Part shown: positions 25,060 to 33,818 of the stretch, in pieces
Layout of the letters: each line of letters opens with the position of its first letter
Numbering within the stretch: position 1 is the stretch's first letter
Origin: Mesorhizobium sp.
GTDB taxonomy: Bacteria; Pseudomonadota; Alphaproteobacteria; Rhizobiales; Rhizobiaceae
Length of the DNA stretch: 64,000 nt
Assembly: GCF_004963255.1 (NCBI RefSeq)
Contig: NZ_SUGA01000015.1
Location: 62,001 to 126,000, forward strand
Reading direction: 5' to 3'
Position numbers and translations under genes: made by a program
Notes under the pieces: generated by a model
Seen by the model: only the letters and a program-made list of their open reading frames with translations
What the model was told of the DNA's origin: nothing
Database searches by the model: none

Positions 25060-26031
25060 TTACTTGATCGCCTTGTCGGTGATTGCGGTCGTGTAGGCGC
25101 CGCTTGCCTCCTTGCTGATGATCTTCTGGTCGAGCAGCGCCTTGGCGGTGCGCTCGTAGGCGGCCGGGATCAGCTTGCCGTCGGCGTTGTCGACCAGCTT
25201 GGCCACTTCCTTCATCATGAACTTCTGGTGGTTCTCGTCCTGGCCGCCGGCGTCAACCACGATTTCCGCCGCCTCGTCGGTGTTCTCGGTAGCGTATTTC
25301 CAGCCCTTCATCGAGGCGCGCACGAAGCGCACCATCTTGTCCTCAAAGGCCGGATCCTTGAGCTTGTCCTCGAGCGTGTAGAGCCCGTCTTCCAGAAGGT
25401 CGTTGCCCATGGCCGAGTAGTTGAAGACGATCAGGTCCTCCGGCTTGTAGCCGGCGTCCAGCACCTGGCCGTATTCGTTGTAGGTCATGACCGAGATGCA
25501 GTCGGCCTGCTTCTGGATCAGCGGCTGCACGTCGAAGCTCTGCTTGAGCACGGTGACGCCGTCCGGCCCGCCATCGGTCTTGAGACCGATCTTGTTCATC
25601 CAGGCGTAGAACGGATATTCGTTCCCGAAGAACCAGACGCCCAGCGTATGGCCCTTGAAGTCGGCTTCGGTCTTGATCGGCCCGGCCTTGGGGCAGACCA
25701 GTTCCATGCCGGCCTTCTTGAACGGCTGGGCGATGTTGACCAGCCCCACGCCCTTGTCGCGGGCCGCGAGCGCGCCGCCCATCCAGTCGACGATGACGTC
25801 GGCGCCGCCGCCGGCGATCACCTGCTCGGGCGCGATATCCGGGCCGCCCGGCTTGATGTCGACGTCGAGGCCTTCGGCGTCATAGAAGCCCTTGGCCTTG
25901 GCGACATAATAGCCGGCGAACTGGGCCTGCGTGACCCATTTCAATTGCAGCGTCACCTTGTCGGCGGCCATCGCCTGGAAGGCGGCCAGCGACATGGCGC
26001 CGGCCAACGCGGAAATCAGCAGTCTTTTCAT
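25060..26031 (-). CDS. ABC importer periplasmic binding protein, NMT1/THI5-like
   Basis: A 323-residue protein with a signal peptide (to about residue 22, QAMAA). The mature part is an NMT1/THI5-like binding domain: VTLQLKWVTQAQFAGYYVAK at the start and GGADVIVDWMGGAL in lobe 1. This group binds pyrimidines such as hydroxymethylpyrimidine, and also aromatic sulfonates or nitriles. The gene cluster around it breaks down pyrimidines, so uracil, thymine or a dihydropyrimidine is my inferred ligand. It is last in a permease-permease-binding protein run and ends at an intrinsic terminator. Confidence 0.85.
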   Translation of the reverse strand: MKRLLISALAGAMSLAAFQAMAADKVTLQLKWVTQAQFAGYYVAKAKGFYDAEGLDVDIKPGGPDIAPEQVIAGGGADVIVDWMGGALAARDKGVGLVNIAQPFKKAGMELVCPKAGPIKTEADFKGHTLGVWFFGNEYPFYAWMNKIGLKTDGGPDGVTVLKQSFDVQPLIQKQADCISVMTYNEYGQVLDAGYKPEDLIVFNYSAMGNDLLEDGLYTLEDKLKDPAFEDKMVRFVRASMKGWKYATENTDEAAEIVVDAGGQDENHQKFMMKEVAKLVDNADGKLIPAAYERTAKALLDQKIISKEASGAYTTAITDKAIK

Positions 26032-26070
26032 GTTTTTACCCTCTGAAGTTAGTGCCCAAACCCACCGCCC

Positions 26071-27225
26071 CTATCCACCTCGGACAGAGGGATGCCAAAA
26101 CGTGACAGCTCTCTCGATGAGAGCGACCACGCCATAAAAGACCGAACCCGCCAGTGCTGCAACTGCGATTTCGGCCCACACCATGTCGATGTTCATCCGC
26201 CCGACTTCCGTCGAGATGCGGAATCCCATACCGACCACTGGTGTGCCGAAGAACTCCGCGACGATGGCGCCGATCAGCGCCAGCGTCGAGTTGATCTTCA
26301 GCGCATTGAAGATGAACGGCATTGCCGCCGGCAGCCTGAGCTTCAGCAAGGTCGGCCAATAGCCGGAAGCATAGGTGCGCATCAGGTCGCGTTCCATATG
26401 CCCCGAGGCGGCGAGACCCGCGACCGTGTTCACCAACATCGGGAAGAAGGTCATGATGATGACCACTGCGGCCTTGGACGGCCAGTCGAAGCCAAACCAC
26501 ATGACCATGATCGGCGCGACGCCGATGATCGGCAGCGCCGAAACCATGTTGCCGATCGGCAAGAGCCCGCGCCGCAGGAACGGCACGCGGTCGGCGAGGA
26601 TGGCGACGGCGAAGCCGGCGAGATTGCCGGCGACATAGCCGATCAACACCGCCTTGAAGATCGTCTGCCGCACATCCGATCCCAGGATCGGCAGCGAGTT
26701 GGCGATGCGCGCGCCGATGGCGCTCGGCGGTGGCAAAAGGATGAAAGGGATGCCGGCCCCACGCGTCACCGCTTCCCAGATGATCAGGATCCAGGCGCCG
26801 AAGATCGCCGGGATGATCAGCCGCAGCGCGTTCCTTGCGACGCTTTGGCTCGGGCGCAATGAAGAGAGCAAGGCAACGCAGCGCCAGGCAAGCAGCCAGG
26901 CAGCGGCAAGCAACAGGAAATACGGCGCCAGCGCCGTGCCCTCGAAACCGGCTATGCCCTTGATCAGGAGCCAGGCGGCGGCATGGGCGCCGACGAAGAG
27001 GATGGTCGCCTCAACGATCGGCGTGAGCTTCACCATCGAGACAAGCGCCGCGATCAGCAGCAGCCCGATGATCAGGCCTTTTGCGCCCATATAGGGATAG
27101 GCAAGCGTTGCGGTCGGGTCCGCCAGCGCGGCTGCCTCCGGCTTCGTCATTGCGCCGAGAGCAAAGGCGATGAGGCACAGCGCTATCGCCACCACCGATT
27201 GCCAGGACGGTTTCAGCCAGGTCAT
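26071..27225 (-). CDS. ABC importer permease with extra N-terminal helices
   Basis: A 384-residue BPD_transp_1 permease. The C-terminal 250 residues form the standard transporter core with the coupling motif region ASGYWPTLLKLRLPAAMPF. The first 130 or so residues add about four more hydrophobic segments not found in ordinary SsuC/TauC permeases. The start overlaps the preceding permease gene by four bases (ATGA), implying a heterodimeric channel. The binding-protein gene follows 39 bases later. Confidence 0.85.
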   Translation of the reverse strand: MTWLKPSWQSVVAIALCLIAFALGAMTKPEAAALADPTATLAYPYMGAKGLIIGLLLIAALVSMVKLTPIVEATILFVGAHAAAWLLIKGIAGFEGTALAPYFLLLAAAWLLAWRCVALLSSLRPSQSVARNALRLIIPAIFGAWILIIWEAVTRGAGIPFILLPPPSAIGARIANSLPILGSDVRQTIFKAVLIGYVAGNLAGFAVAILADRVPFLRRGLLPIGNMVSALPIIGVAPIMVMWFGFDWPSKAAVVIIMTFFPMLVNTVAGLAASGHMERDLMRTYASGYWPTLLKLRLPAAMPFIFNALKINSTLALIGAIVAEFFGTPVVGMGFRISTEVGRMNIDMVWAEIAVAALAGSVFYGVVALIERAVTFWHPSVRGG

Positions 27226-28100
27226 GCCGGCCTCCCGCCCATGGCTCGGTCGACGAGTCGACCGGCGATGCCCACCGCCATCACCAGCAGCGCCGCGACG
27301 ATGGAGCCGGCGACCAGCGCCGACCAGATATCGATGGTCTGGCTGTAGTAGGCGCCGGCGAGCAATTTCGCGCCGATGCCGGCGACGGCGCCCGTCGGCA
27401 ATTCGCCGACGATCGCGCCGACAAGGCTTGCCGCCACAGCCACCTTCATCGAGGTGAACAGGAACGGCACCGAGGCCGGTACGCGCAGTTTCCAGAAGGT
27501 CTGCGAGGCGCTGGCATTGTAGGTGTGCATCAGGTCGAGATGCATGAGTTCGGGCGAGCGCAGGCCTTTCACCATGCCGACGGCGACCGGGAAGAACGAC
27601 AGATAGGTCGAGATCAGCGCCTTGGGGATCAGTCCGGTAATGCCGATCGCCGCCAGCACCACGATGATCATCGGCGCCACCGCCAGGATCGGAATGGTCT
27701 GCGAGGCAATGATCCACGGCATCAGGCTGCGGTCGAGCGTCGCCACATGCACGATGCCGACCGCAATGACGATGCCGAGCGCCGTGCCGAAGGCAAAGCC
27801 GAGCAGCGTCGAGGACAGCGTCACCCAGGCATTGTAGACGAGGCTGCGGTTCGAGGTGACGGACCGCAGGAAGGTGTTCTCGAAGAAATTCACCGCCACC
27901 TGATGCGGCGCCGGCAGCGTCGGCTTCGGCTGCGACAGCGTCTTGCCGATGAACTCGACCGCGCCGGGCGTCTCATTGCCTCGCTGATCGAGATCGCGCT
28001 GGAAGGGCGCGTTGAGGATCACGGCAAACACGTACCAGAGCACGACCACGCCGGCGAGGATGGTGGTGACGGGAATGATCTTCGAGCGGAAACTATCCAT
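27222..28100 (-). CDS. ABC importer permease, NitT/TauT type
   Basis: A 292-residue permease with about six membrane segments and the EAA-type loop containing NASASQTFWKLRVPASVPF. It pairs with the next, longer permease whose start overlaps its stop. The ATG at 28100 was chosen because the first membrane helix begins about ten residues later; the ribosome site is weak. A 220-bp palindrome and 362 bases in total separate it from the ATPase gene upstream, so processing or a separate promoter may set the ratio of subunits. Confidence 0.85.
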   Translation of the reverse strand: MDSFRSKIIPVTTILAGVVVLWYVFAVILNAPFQRDLDQRGNETPGAVEFIGKTLSQPKPTLPAPHQVAVNFFENTFLRSVTSNRSLVYNAWVTLSSTLLGFAFGTALGIVIAVGIVHVATLDRSLMPWIIASQTIPILAVAPMIIVVLAAIGITGLIPKALISTYLSFFPVAVGMVKGLRSPELMHLDLMHTYNASASQTFWKLRVPASVPFLFTSMKVAVAASLVGAIVGELPTGAVAGIGAKLLAGAYYSQTIDIWSALVAGSIVAALLVMAVGIAGRLVDRAMGGRPA

Positions 28101-28164
28101 GGATAGGCGCTCCCAAGACCAGCGCCAAGCGCTCCCGCATCGAGGAACGGGCATCGCCCTCGCG

Positions 28165-28384
28165 CTTCGTCATCCTAGGGCGGAGCAAGGAGCGTAGCGA
28201 CGCAGCGCAGACCCTAGGATCCATTCCGTTACTTCTGCGCTCCGCAGCGGTGCAGAATAAAGCTCCCTGCGCCTTAACGCAGTTAGCGACCATTCTGCAT
28301 CGTTTTGACCTCCCGGCCGAGATCACGGAATGGATCCTAGGGTCTGCGCTCCGCTTCGCGTCGCTCCGCCCTAGGATGACGAAG
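28165..28384. repeat. 220-bp nested palindrome, copy 1
   Basis: This fills most of the gap 28101-28462. The outer arms CTTCGTCATCCTAGGGCGGA and the complement ending at 28384 are close to perfect; both contain TCCTAGGG and the CTGCGC..GCGACGC blocks. An inner inverted repeat TGCAGAAT / ATTCTGCA lies at 28251-28298. The same element in diverged form is at 36094-36288. It interrupts the ABC transporter genes. The remaining bases of the gap hold nothing I recognise. Confidence 0.75.
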
Positions 28385-28462
28385 GCGTGGGGGGCCGTCC
28401 CCTCGCCCGGCCGCTGCGCGGCCACCCTCCCCCCGTGGGGGAGCGGAGGAAACTCGTCCGCC

Positions 28463-29254
28463 TCAATCATCATAGCTGTGCCCAGCCCTCAGCCCATCGC
28501 GCACCCGCGCGGCGATCGCCAGGAATTCCGGCGTCTCGCGAATGTCGAGCGGCCGCTCCTTCGGCAGCGTCGATTCGATGATGTCGGTGACGCGGCCGGG
28601 CCGCGGCGACATCACCACGATGCGGGTCGACAGATACACCGCCTCGGGGATCGAATGGGTGACGAAGCAGATCGTCTTGTTGGTCCGGCCCCAGAGATCG
28701 AGCAGTTGCTCGTTCAGATGGTCGCGCACGATCTCGTCCAGCGCACCGAACGGCTCGTCCATCAACAAAAGGTCCGCGTCGAAGGCCAAGGCGCGCGCGA
28801 TCGAGGCGCGCTGCTGCATGCCGCCGGAAAGCTGCCAGGGATATTTCTTCTCGAAGCCAGAAAGATTGACCAGCGCCAGCGTCCGCTTGATGCGCTCCGC
28901 CTGCTCGGCCTGGCTGAGCCCGATGATCTCCAGCGGCAATCCCACATTGCGCTCGATCGTGCGCCATGGGAACAGGGCCGCCGCCTGGAAGACATAGCCG
29001 TAAGCGCGCTTCTCGCGCGCCTGCTCGGGCGTCATGCCGTTGACGGAGATGGTCCCGGATGTCGCCCTTTCCAGGTCGGCGATGACGCGCAGCAAGGTCG
29101 TCTTGCCGCAGCCGGACGGGCCGATGAAGGACACGAATTCGCCCTTGCCGATGGTCAGGTCGACATTGGACAGCGCCTGCACCGGACCGTCATTGGTCTG
29201 GAAGGTGAGGCCGAGCTTGCTTGCCGAAACGGCGGCTGGCGGCTTTTCGCTCAT
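28463..29254 (-). CDS. ABC importer ATPase, NitT/TauT type
   Basis: A 263-residue ATPase. Walker A GPSGCGKTT is at 45-53, the Q-loop and signature LSGGMQQRASIARAL are in the middle, Walker B is LLLMDEPFGALD and the switch histidine is in THSIPEA. It should drive the two permeases and the NMT1-like binding protein downstream. Divergent from the cupin gene. No RutR-like box was seen in the 119-base gap before the cupin start. Confidence 0.9.
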   Translation of the reverse strand: MSEKPPAAVSASKLGLTFQTNDGPVQALSNVDLTIGKGEFVSFIGPSGCGKTTLLRVIADLERATSGTISVNGMTPEQAREKRAYGYVFQAAALFPWRTIERNVGLPLEIIGLSQAEQAERIKRTLALVNLSGFEKKYPWQLSGGMQQRASIARALAFDADLLLMDEPFGALDEIVRDHLNEQLLDLWGRTNKTICFVTHSIPEAVYLSTRIVVMSPRPGRVTDIIESTLPKERPLDIRETPEFLAIAARVRDGLRAGHSYDD

Positions 29255-29373
29255 TGGCTGCAGCCTGCCTTTCGCAGCCGCTGCCGCGCCGTCCGCAATC
29301 CAGTTGATTTTATGATAGCGTTGCTTTCCACTCGTCCTGTCCCACCCGATCGACGCCGCCCGGAGCCTTGCCG

Positions 29374-29778
29374 ATGTCGCCTAAACCCACCTGTCATCTC
29401 GTTCGCCCCGAAAGCACCTATCAGGGCAAGCAGGGGCTGAGCTATTTCGCCGGCATCGCCGCCGAGACCGTCGGCTCCTCCGGCATCTGCATGCATCTTC
29501 TCACCATGCCGCCCGGCGCCCGCGCCAAGGCGCATATGCATGAAAGCCACGAGACGGCCATCTACGTGCTCTCTGGCGAAGTCCACACCTGGTACGGCGA
29601 CCGGCTCGAGCATCACGTCGTCGTCAAGGCCGGCGACCTCTTCTACATTCCGCCCGGCGTGCCGCATCTGCCGGCCAATCTGAGCGGGGCGCCGTCCTCC
29701 GCGGTGATCGCCCGCACCGATCCCAACGAACAGGAAAGCGTCGTCCTGCTGCCGGAACTGGATGGCCTGGTTGCCTGA
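29374..29778 (+). CDS. Single-domain cupin protein
   Basis: A 134-residue cupin. The two metal motifs are visible: AHMHESHETAIYVLSGE (HxH...E) near 54-70 and the closing IPPGVPH near 94-100. It could be a small-molecule-binding or isomerase-type cupin; the substrate is unknown. The ATG at 29374 has GGAG eight bases upstream; a TTG two codons earlier is less likely. It is the only plus-strand gene between the ATPase and hydA genes, so a role in pyrimidine use is only suggested by position. Confidence 0.82.
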   Translation: MSPKPTCHLVRPESTYQGKQGLSYFAGIAAETVGSSGICMHLLTMPPGARAKAHMHESHETAIYVLSGEVHTWYGDRLEHHVVVKAGDLFYIPPGVPHLPANLSGAPSSAVIARTDPNEQESVVLLPELDGLVA

Positions 29779-29801
29779 GATGGAGGAAGAACCTCTCGCC
29801 G

Positions 29802-30179
29802 TCATTTGCACCGGGAGACTTCGCCCATCACATTGCCGTCCTCGTCGGCCACCACCAGCTTCTTCGCATTCTTCGCGCTGCGCTTGATGGTGAACTTGGT
29901 CGGCGCCTGCCCCTCTTCGCCCTCCGCCTCGCATTTTGCCGTCACCACCAGCGATCCGTCGGCCTGAGGCTGCTTGTCGCTGAAGGTGCAGGCGCTGGCC
30001 GCCGTGACCAGTTCCTTGTCGGTCAGAAGCAGCATCTTGTCGGCGGCGACTTCCTGGCCGTTTTTATTGATGCAGCCATATTTGTCGCCATAAGGTTTTG
30101 AGAGATCGATGCCGGCGGCCCATGCATGGCCGGCCGCAAGCACAAAGGCTGCGCCTAAGAATAGTCCCCCGCGCCGCAT
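29802..30179 (-). CDS. Small secreted protein coupled to dihydropyrimidinase
   Basis: A 125-residue protein with a signal peptide (about 1-21, ending AWAA). The mature part of about 100 residues has four cysteines, probably two disulfides, and many Lys/Asp residues. I do not recognise a family. Its ATG begins one base after the hydA stop codon, with GGGAGTTTGAG inside the hydA end, so translation is probably coupled. A periplasmic protein tied to a cytoplasmic ring-opening enzyme is unexpected; it could serve uptake or be an unrelated passenger. Confidence 0.75.
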   Translation of the reverse strand: MRRGGLFLGAAFVLAAGHAWAAGIDLSKPYGDKYGCINKNGQEVAADKMLLLTDKELVTAASACTFSDKQPQADGSLVVTAKCEAEGEEGQAPTKFTIKRSAKNAKKLVVADEDGNVMGEVSRCK

Positions 30180-30180
30180 C

Positions 30181-31632
30181 TCAAACTCCCGTCGCCGGAA
30201 TGCCGGTACGCTCCACTTTGCGTGGCGCGGAAATCTCTTTCCAGGTCGACAGCGCCCGGTTGACCGCGGCGTTCGGCTCACGCGCCACGAACTCGCCATG
30301 GCCGGCCCTGGCCTTGACGTCCGCCTCCTCGATCGAGAGCTCGCCACGCGAGAAGACGAAGCGCGGCAGGCCGGTCACCTCAAAGCCTTCGAAGACGTTG
30401 TAGTCGATCACCGACTGCTGCTTCTTGGCCGAGATCGTCTTCTTGCGCTTCGGGTCCCACACGATGATGTCGGCATCGGCGCCTTCGACGATGGCGCCCT
30501 TCTTCGGATACATGTTGAGGATTTTTGCGATGTTGGTCGAGGTCACCGCGACGAATTCGTTCATCGTCAGGCGGCCGGTGTTGACGCCGGTCGTCCACAA
30601 GACCGGCAAGCGATCCTCCAGGCCGCCGGTGCCGTTCGGAATCTTGGTGAAGTCGCCGATGCCGTTGCGCTTCTGCTTGGTGGTGAAAGAGCAGTGGTCG
30701 GTCGCCACCACCTGCAGCGAGCCGGCCTGCAGGCCGGCCCACAGCGAATCCTGGTGCCACTTGCTGCGGAAAGGCGGGCTCATCACCCGGCGCGCCGCAT
30801 GGTCCCAGTCTTTGTTGAAATATTCGGTCTCGTCGAGCGTCAGGTGCTGGATCAGCGGCTCGCCGAACACCCGCATGCCTTTCTGCCGGGCACGGCGGAT
30901 CGCCTCGTGGCTCTGCTCGCACGAGACATGCACGACATAGAGCGGCACGCCGGCCATGTCGGCAATCATGATGGCGCGGTTTGTCGCCTCGCCTTCCACT
31001 TCCGGCGGGCGCGAATAGGCGTGACCCTCGGGGCCGTTGTTGCCAGCGGCCAGAAGCTTTTGCGACAGCGCGGCCACCACATCGCCATTCTCGGCATGGA
31101 CGAGCGGCAGCGCGCCGAGATCGGCGCAGCGCTGGAACGACGCGTACATCTCGTCGTCGTCGACCATCAGAGCGCCCTTATAGGCCATGAAGTGCTTGAA
31201 CGAGGTGATGCCCCGGTCGACAACCGTCGCCATCTCGTCGAACACCTGCTTGCCCCACCAGGTGATCGCCATGTGGAAGGAATAGTCGCAGGACGCCTTC
31301 GAAGTCTTGTTGTCCCACATCTGCAGCGCTTCCAAGAGCGACTGCTGCGGCGCCGGCAGGCAGAAATCGACCACCATCGTCGTGCCGCCGGAAAGCGCCG
31401 CGCGGGTGCCGGATTCGAAATCGTCGGCCGAATAGGTGCCCATGAAGGGCATTTCGAGATGGGTGTGCGGATCGATGCCACCCGGCATGACATAGCAGCC
31501 GGTGGCGTCGAACTCGTGGTCGCCGTGCAGGTTGGAGCCGATGGCGACGATCTTGCCATGCTGCATCAGCACGTCGGCCTTCCACGTGCGGTCGGCCGTC
31601 ACGATGGTGCCGTTCCTGATGACTTTGGTCAT
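30181..31632 (-). CDS. hydA: Dihydropyrimidinase (D-hydantoinase)
   Basis: A 483-residue amidohydrolase with the binuclear-metal motif GGIDPHTH (H56, H58) and the SFKHFMAYK stretch (about 144-152) that carries the carboxylated bridging lysine. Later ligands appear in PLVHAENGD and VVHVSCEQ, with the catalytic aspartate in ATDHCSFT. It hydrolyses dihydrouracil or dihydrothymine to the N-carbamoyl beta-amino acid, step two of reductive pyrimidine breakdown. The amidohydrolase of step three is 65 bases upstream on the same strand, and a small secreted protein gene follows one base later. Confidence 0.93.
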   Translation of the reverse strand: MTKVIRNGTIVTADRTWKADVLMQHGKIVAIGSNLHGDHEFDATGCYVMPGGIDPHTHLEMPFMGTYSADDFESGTRAALSGGTTMVVDFCLPAPQQSLLEALQMWDNKTSKASCDYSFHMAITWWGKQVFDEMATVVDRGITSFKHFMAYKGALMVDDDEMYASFQRCADLGALPLVHAENGDVVAALSQKLLAAGNNGPEGHAYSRPPEVEGEATNRAIMIADMAGVPLYVVHVSCEQSHEAIRRARQKGMRVFGEPLIQHLTLDETEYFNKDWDHAARRVMSPPFRSKWHQDSLWAGLQAGSLQVVATDHCSFTTKQKRNGIGDFTKIPNGTGGLEDRLPVLWTTGVNTGRLTMNEFVAVTSTNIAKILNMYPKKGAIVEGADADIIVWDPKRKKTISAKKQQSVIDYNVFEGFEVTGLPRFVFSRGELSIEEADVKARAGHGEFVAREPNAAVNRALSTWKEISAPRKVERTGIPATGV

Positions 31633-31697
31633 ATCTGTTCCCCTGTTCTTTCGCGCTTCTTTGCGAGCGGCGTTGCGAGGTGATTTGGTCTAGTCGG

Positions 31698-32948
31698 TCA
31701 TTCGACGATTCCCGCTGTCTCGACCACCGCGTGGAACAGCACGTCGGCGCCGGCCGCGGCCCATTCCTTGGAGATTTCCTCGGCCTCGTTGTGGCTGAGA
31801 CCGCCCACGCAGGGGCACATGACCATGGTCGCGGGCGCGACCTTGGCAGCCCAGCAGGCATCGTGGCCCGCGCCCGAGATGATGTTCATGTGGCTGTAGC
31901 CCAGCTTTTCGGCGGCGGTGCGCACGCGGCCGACCAGCGTCGGATCGAAGGTTATCGGATCGAAATGGCCGACTGCCTCGACCGAGCACTTGACGCCGAG
32001 CGCCTCACAGATTTTCGGCGCTTCCTTCTCGATGCGGGCGCGCATGCCGTCGAGCTTCGCCTGGTCCGGCGAGCGGATGTCGACGGTGAAGACGACGGTG
32101 CCCGGCAAAACGTTGCGCGAATTGGGTGTAAACTTGACCTGTCCGACGCCGCCGACGGCGCCCGGCTGGTTCTCAATGGCCACCGTCTGCACCATCTCCA
32201 GGATACGGGCCATGGCAAGGCCGGCATTGACGCGCATGTTCATCGGCGTCGAGCCGGTATGCGCCTCCTTGCCGGTCAGCGTGAATTCCAGCCACCACAA
32301 GCCCTGGCAATGCGTCACAACGCCGATCTGCTTGTTCTCGGCCTCCAGGATTGGTCCCTGCTCGATGTGGTACTCGAAATAGGCATGCATCTTGCGCGCG
32401 CCGACCTTCTCGTCGCCGACCCAGCCGATCCGCTTCAGCTCGTCGCCGAAGGTCAGGCCGTCCAGATCCTTGCGGGCATAGGCGTAGTCCTGGGTGTGCA
32501 CGCCGGCGAACACGCCGGAGGCAAGCATGGCCGGGGCGAAGCGCGCGCCCTCCTCATTGGTCCAGTTGGTGACGACGATCGGATGCTTCGTCTTGATGCC
32601 GAGATCGTTGAGCGAACGCACGACCTCGAGGCCCGAGAGCACGCCAAGCACACCGTCATACTTGCCGCCGGTGGGCTGGGTATCGAGGTGGGAACCGACA
32701 TAGACCGGCAGCGCGTCCGGATCGGTGCCGGCGCGCGTCATGAACATGGTGCCCATCTGGTCGACGCCCATCGAGAGGCCGGCCTCGTCGCACCAGGACT
32801 TGAACAGCGCGCGGCCCTCTTTGTCGGAATCGGTAAGCGTCTGGCGATTGTTGCCGCCGGCGATGCCGGGGCCGATCTTCGCCATCTCCATTAGGGAGTC
32901 CCACAAACGGTCTGAATTGATTCGCAGATTCTCGCCGGGTGCGGCCAT
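31698..32948 (-). CDS. Zn-dependent N-carbamoyl-beta-alanine amidohydrolase (M20 family)
   Basis: A 416-residue AmaB/HyuC-type M20 hydrolase. Metal ligands fit H87 (GSHLD), D98 (KYDGVLG), the glutamate pair NEE near 131-133 and later histidines. Relatives act on N-carbamoyl-beta-alanine, N-carbamoyl-L-amino acids or allantoate. Between hydA and the RutR-type regulator, the first is most likely: it releases beta-alanine (or beta-aminoisobutyrate), CO2 and ammonia. Its promoter region shares two RutR-like palindromes with the divergent TetR gene. Confidence 0.88.
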   Translation of the reverse strand: MAAPGENLRINSDRLWDSLMEMAKIGPGIAGGNNRQTLTDSDKEGRALFKSWCDEAGLSMGVDQMGTMFMTRAGTDPDALPVYVGSHLDTQPTGGKYDGVLGVLSGLEVVRSLNDLGIKTKHPIVVTNWTNEEGARFAPAMLASGVFAGVHTQDYAYARKDLDGLTFGDELKRIGWVGDEKVGARKMHAYFEYHIEQGPILEAENKQIGVVTHCQGLWWLEFTLTGKEAHTGSTPMNMRVNAGLAMARILEMVQTVAIENQPGAVGGVGQVKFTPNSRNVLPGTVVFTVDIRSPDQAKLDGMRARIEKEAPKICEALGVKCSVEAVGHFDPITFDPTLVGRVRTAAEKLGYSHMNIISGAGHDACWAAKVAPATMVMCPCVGGLSHNEAEEISKEWAAAGADVLFHAVVETAGIVE

Positions 32949-33001
32949 TTGCGGTTCCCATTTTCACCAGGGGTCTTGTCGCCCCTTGAGTGGTTTGCAT
33001 C

Positions 33002-33017
33002 CTGACCGTATGGTCAG
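33002..33017. promoter_or_regulatory. RutR-like operator, site 1
   Basis: CTGACCGTATGGTCAG is a perfect 6+6 inverted repeat around GTAT. It matches the E. coli RutR consensus TTGACCANNTGGTCAA at most positions. It lies in the 134-base gap between the divergent amidohydrolase and TetR genes. Confidence 0.65.
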
Positions 33018-33035
33018 CTTTCAGACTACACAACC

Positions 33036-33049
33036 TGACCAACCGGTCA
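33036..33049. promoter_or_regulatory. RutR-like operator, site 2
   Basis: TGACCAACCGGTCA, a second TGACC-N4-GGTCA palindrome, 33 bases from site 1 (about three helical turns). Together they could bind two regulator dimers on one face of the DNA and control both divergent genes. Confidence 0.65.
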
Positions 33050-33082
33050 ACGAGAATCTTGGGCCAGAATCTTGGGGAAGAC

Positions 33083-33721
33083 ATGACCGAAACCACCCGC
33101 CCCATGCGAAGACAGGACATAAGGCGGGAGAATGAAAAGGCCATTCTGCTTGCCGCCGAAAAGGTGTTCGCGGAGGCCGGGTTCGGCGGCGCCACGATGC
33201 AGCTGATCGCCGACCTGGCGGGGCTGCCAAAGGCAAATCTCCACTATTATTTCGCCACCAAGGAAGAACTCTACCGGTCCGTCGTCCAGAACATCTTCGA
33301 GATCTGGCTGCAGGCCGCCAATTGCTTCGATGTCGCGCGCGGACCGATAGACGGCATCAGCGCCTATATCGACGCCAAGATGGAAATATCACGCCGCCAC
33401 CCCGATGGCTCGAAAGTCTGGGCCTCGGAAGTGATGCACGGCGCGCCGGTGCTTCAGGATTATATGGAATCGACGCTGCGCGAATGGACCGACGGCCGCG
33501 TCGCGATCGTCAGGCGCTGGATCGAGGAAGGCAAGATGGACCCGGTGGACCCGCGGCATCTGCTCTACATGCTCTGGGCCACCACCCAGCACTACGCCGA
33601 TTTCGGCCACCAGATCGAGACGCTGAACGGCGGCAAGCCGCTCTCCGACCGGCAATGGCGGGAAGCCAAGGAGAACATCAAGCGGGTGATCCTGACCGGC
33701 ATCGGCGCGCAGCCTGCCTGA
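33083..33721 (+). CDS. TetR-family regulator, RutR-like paralogue
   Basis: A 212-residue TetR protein. The helix-turn-helix (ATMQLIADLAGLPKANLHYYF) is at about 45-65. The C-terminal LYMLWATTQHYADF block is shared with the RutR at 35371 and with E. coli RutR, so its ligand pocket is probably related. It is divergent from the amidohydrolase gene, with two operator-like palindromes between. The ATG at 33083 has TTGGGGAAGAC before it. It probably represses the hydA operon; the inducer could be a pyrimidine or a breakdown product. Confidence 0.85.
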   Translation: MTETTRPMRRQDIRRENEKAILLAAEKVFAEAGFGGATMQLIADLAGLPKANLHYYFATKEELYRSVVQNIFEIWLQAANCFDVARGPIDGISAYIDAKMEISRRHPDGSKVWASEVMHGAPVLQDYMESTLREWTDGRVAIVRRWIEEGKMDPVDPRHLLYMLWATTQHYADFGHQIETLNGGKPLSDRQWREAKENIKRVILTGIGAQPA

Positions 33722-33777
33722 ATCGCACCGCTGTCGAGGCCGGCGCATGTCCGCCGACCTCGCCCAGCCCGCTTTAC

Positions 33778-33808
33778 GGACACCCTCCCCTCGAGGGGAA
33801 GGATGTCC
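33778..33808. terminator. Hairpin between convergent TetR and transaminase genes
   Basis: TCCCCTCGAGGGGA (33786-33799) is a perfect palindrome, flanked by GGACA and TGTCC that can extend the stem. It lies 11 bases from the transaminase stop and may end transcription from both sides; there is no clear T-run. Confidence 0.45.
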
Positions 33809-33818
33809 GCCCGGCTTC

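Noticed and set aside
26032..26070. TPP riboswitch ahead of the NMT1-like binding-protein gene
   Set aside because: The gap is only 39 bases and lacks the CTGAGA core, so thiamine control by a riboswitch is not supported here.
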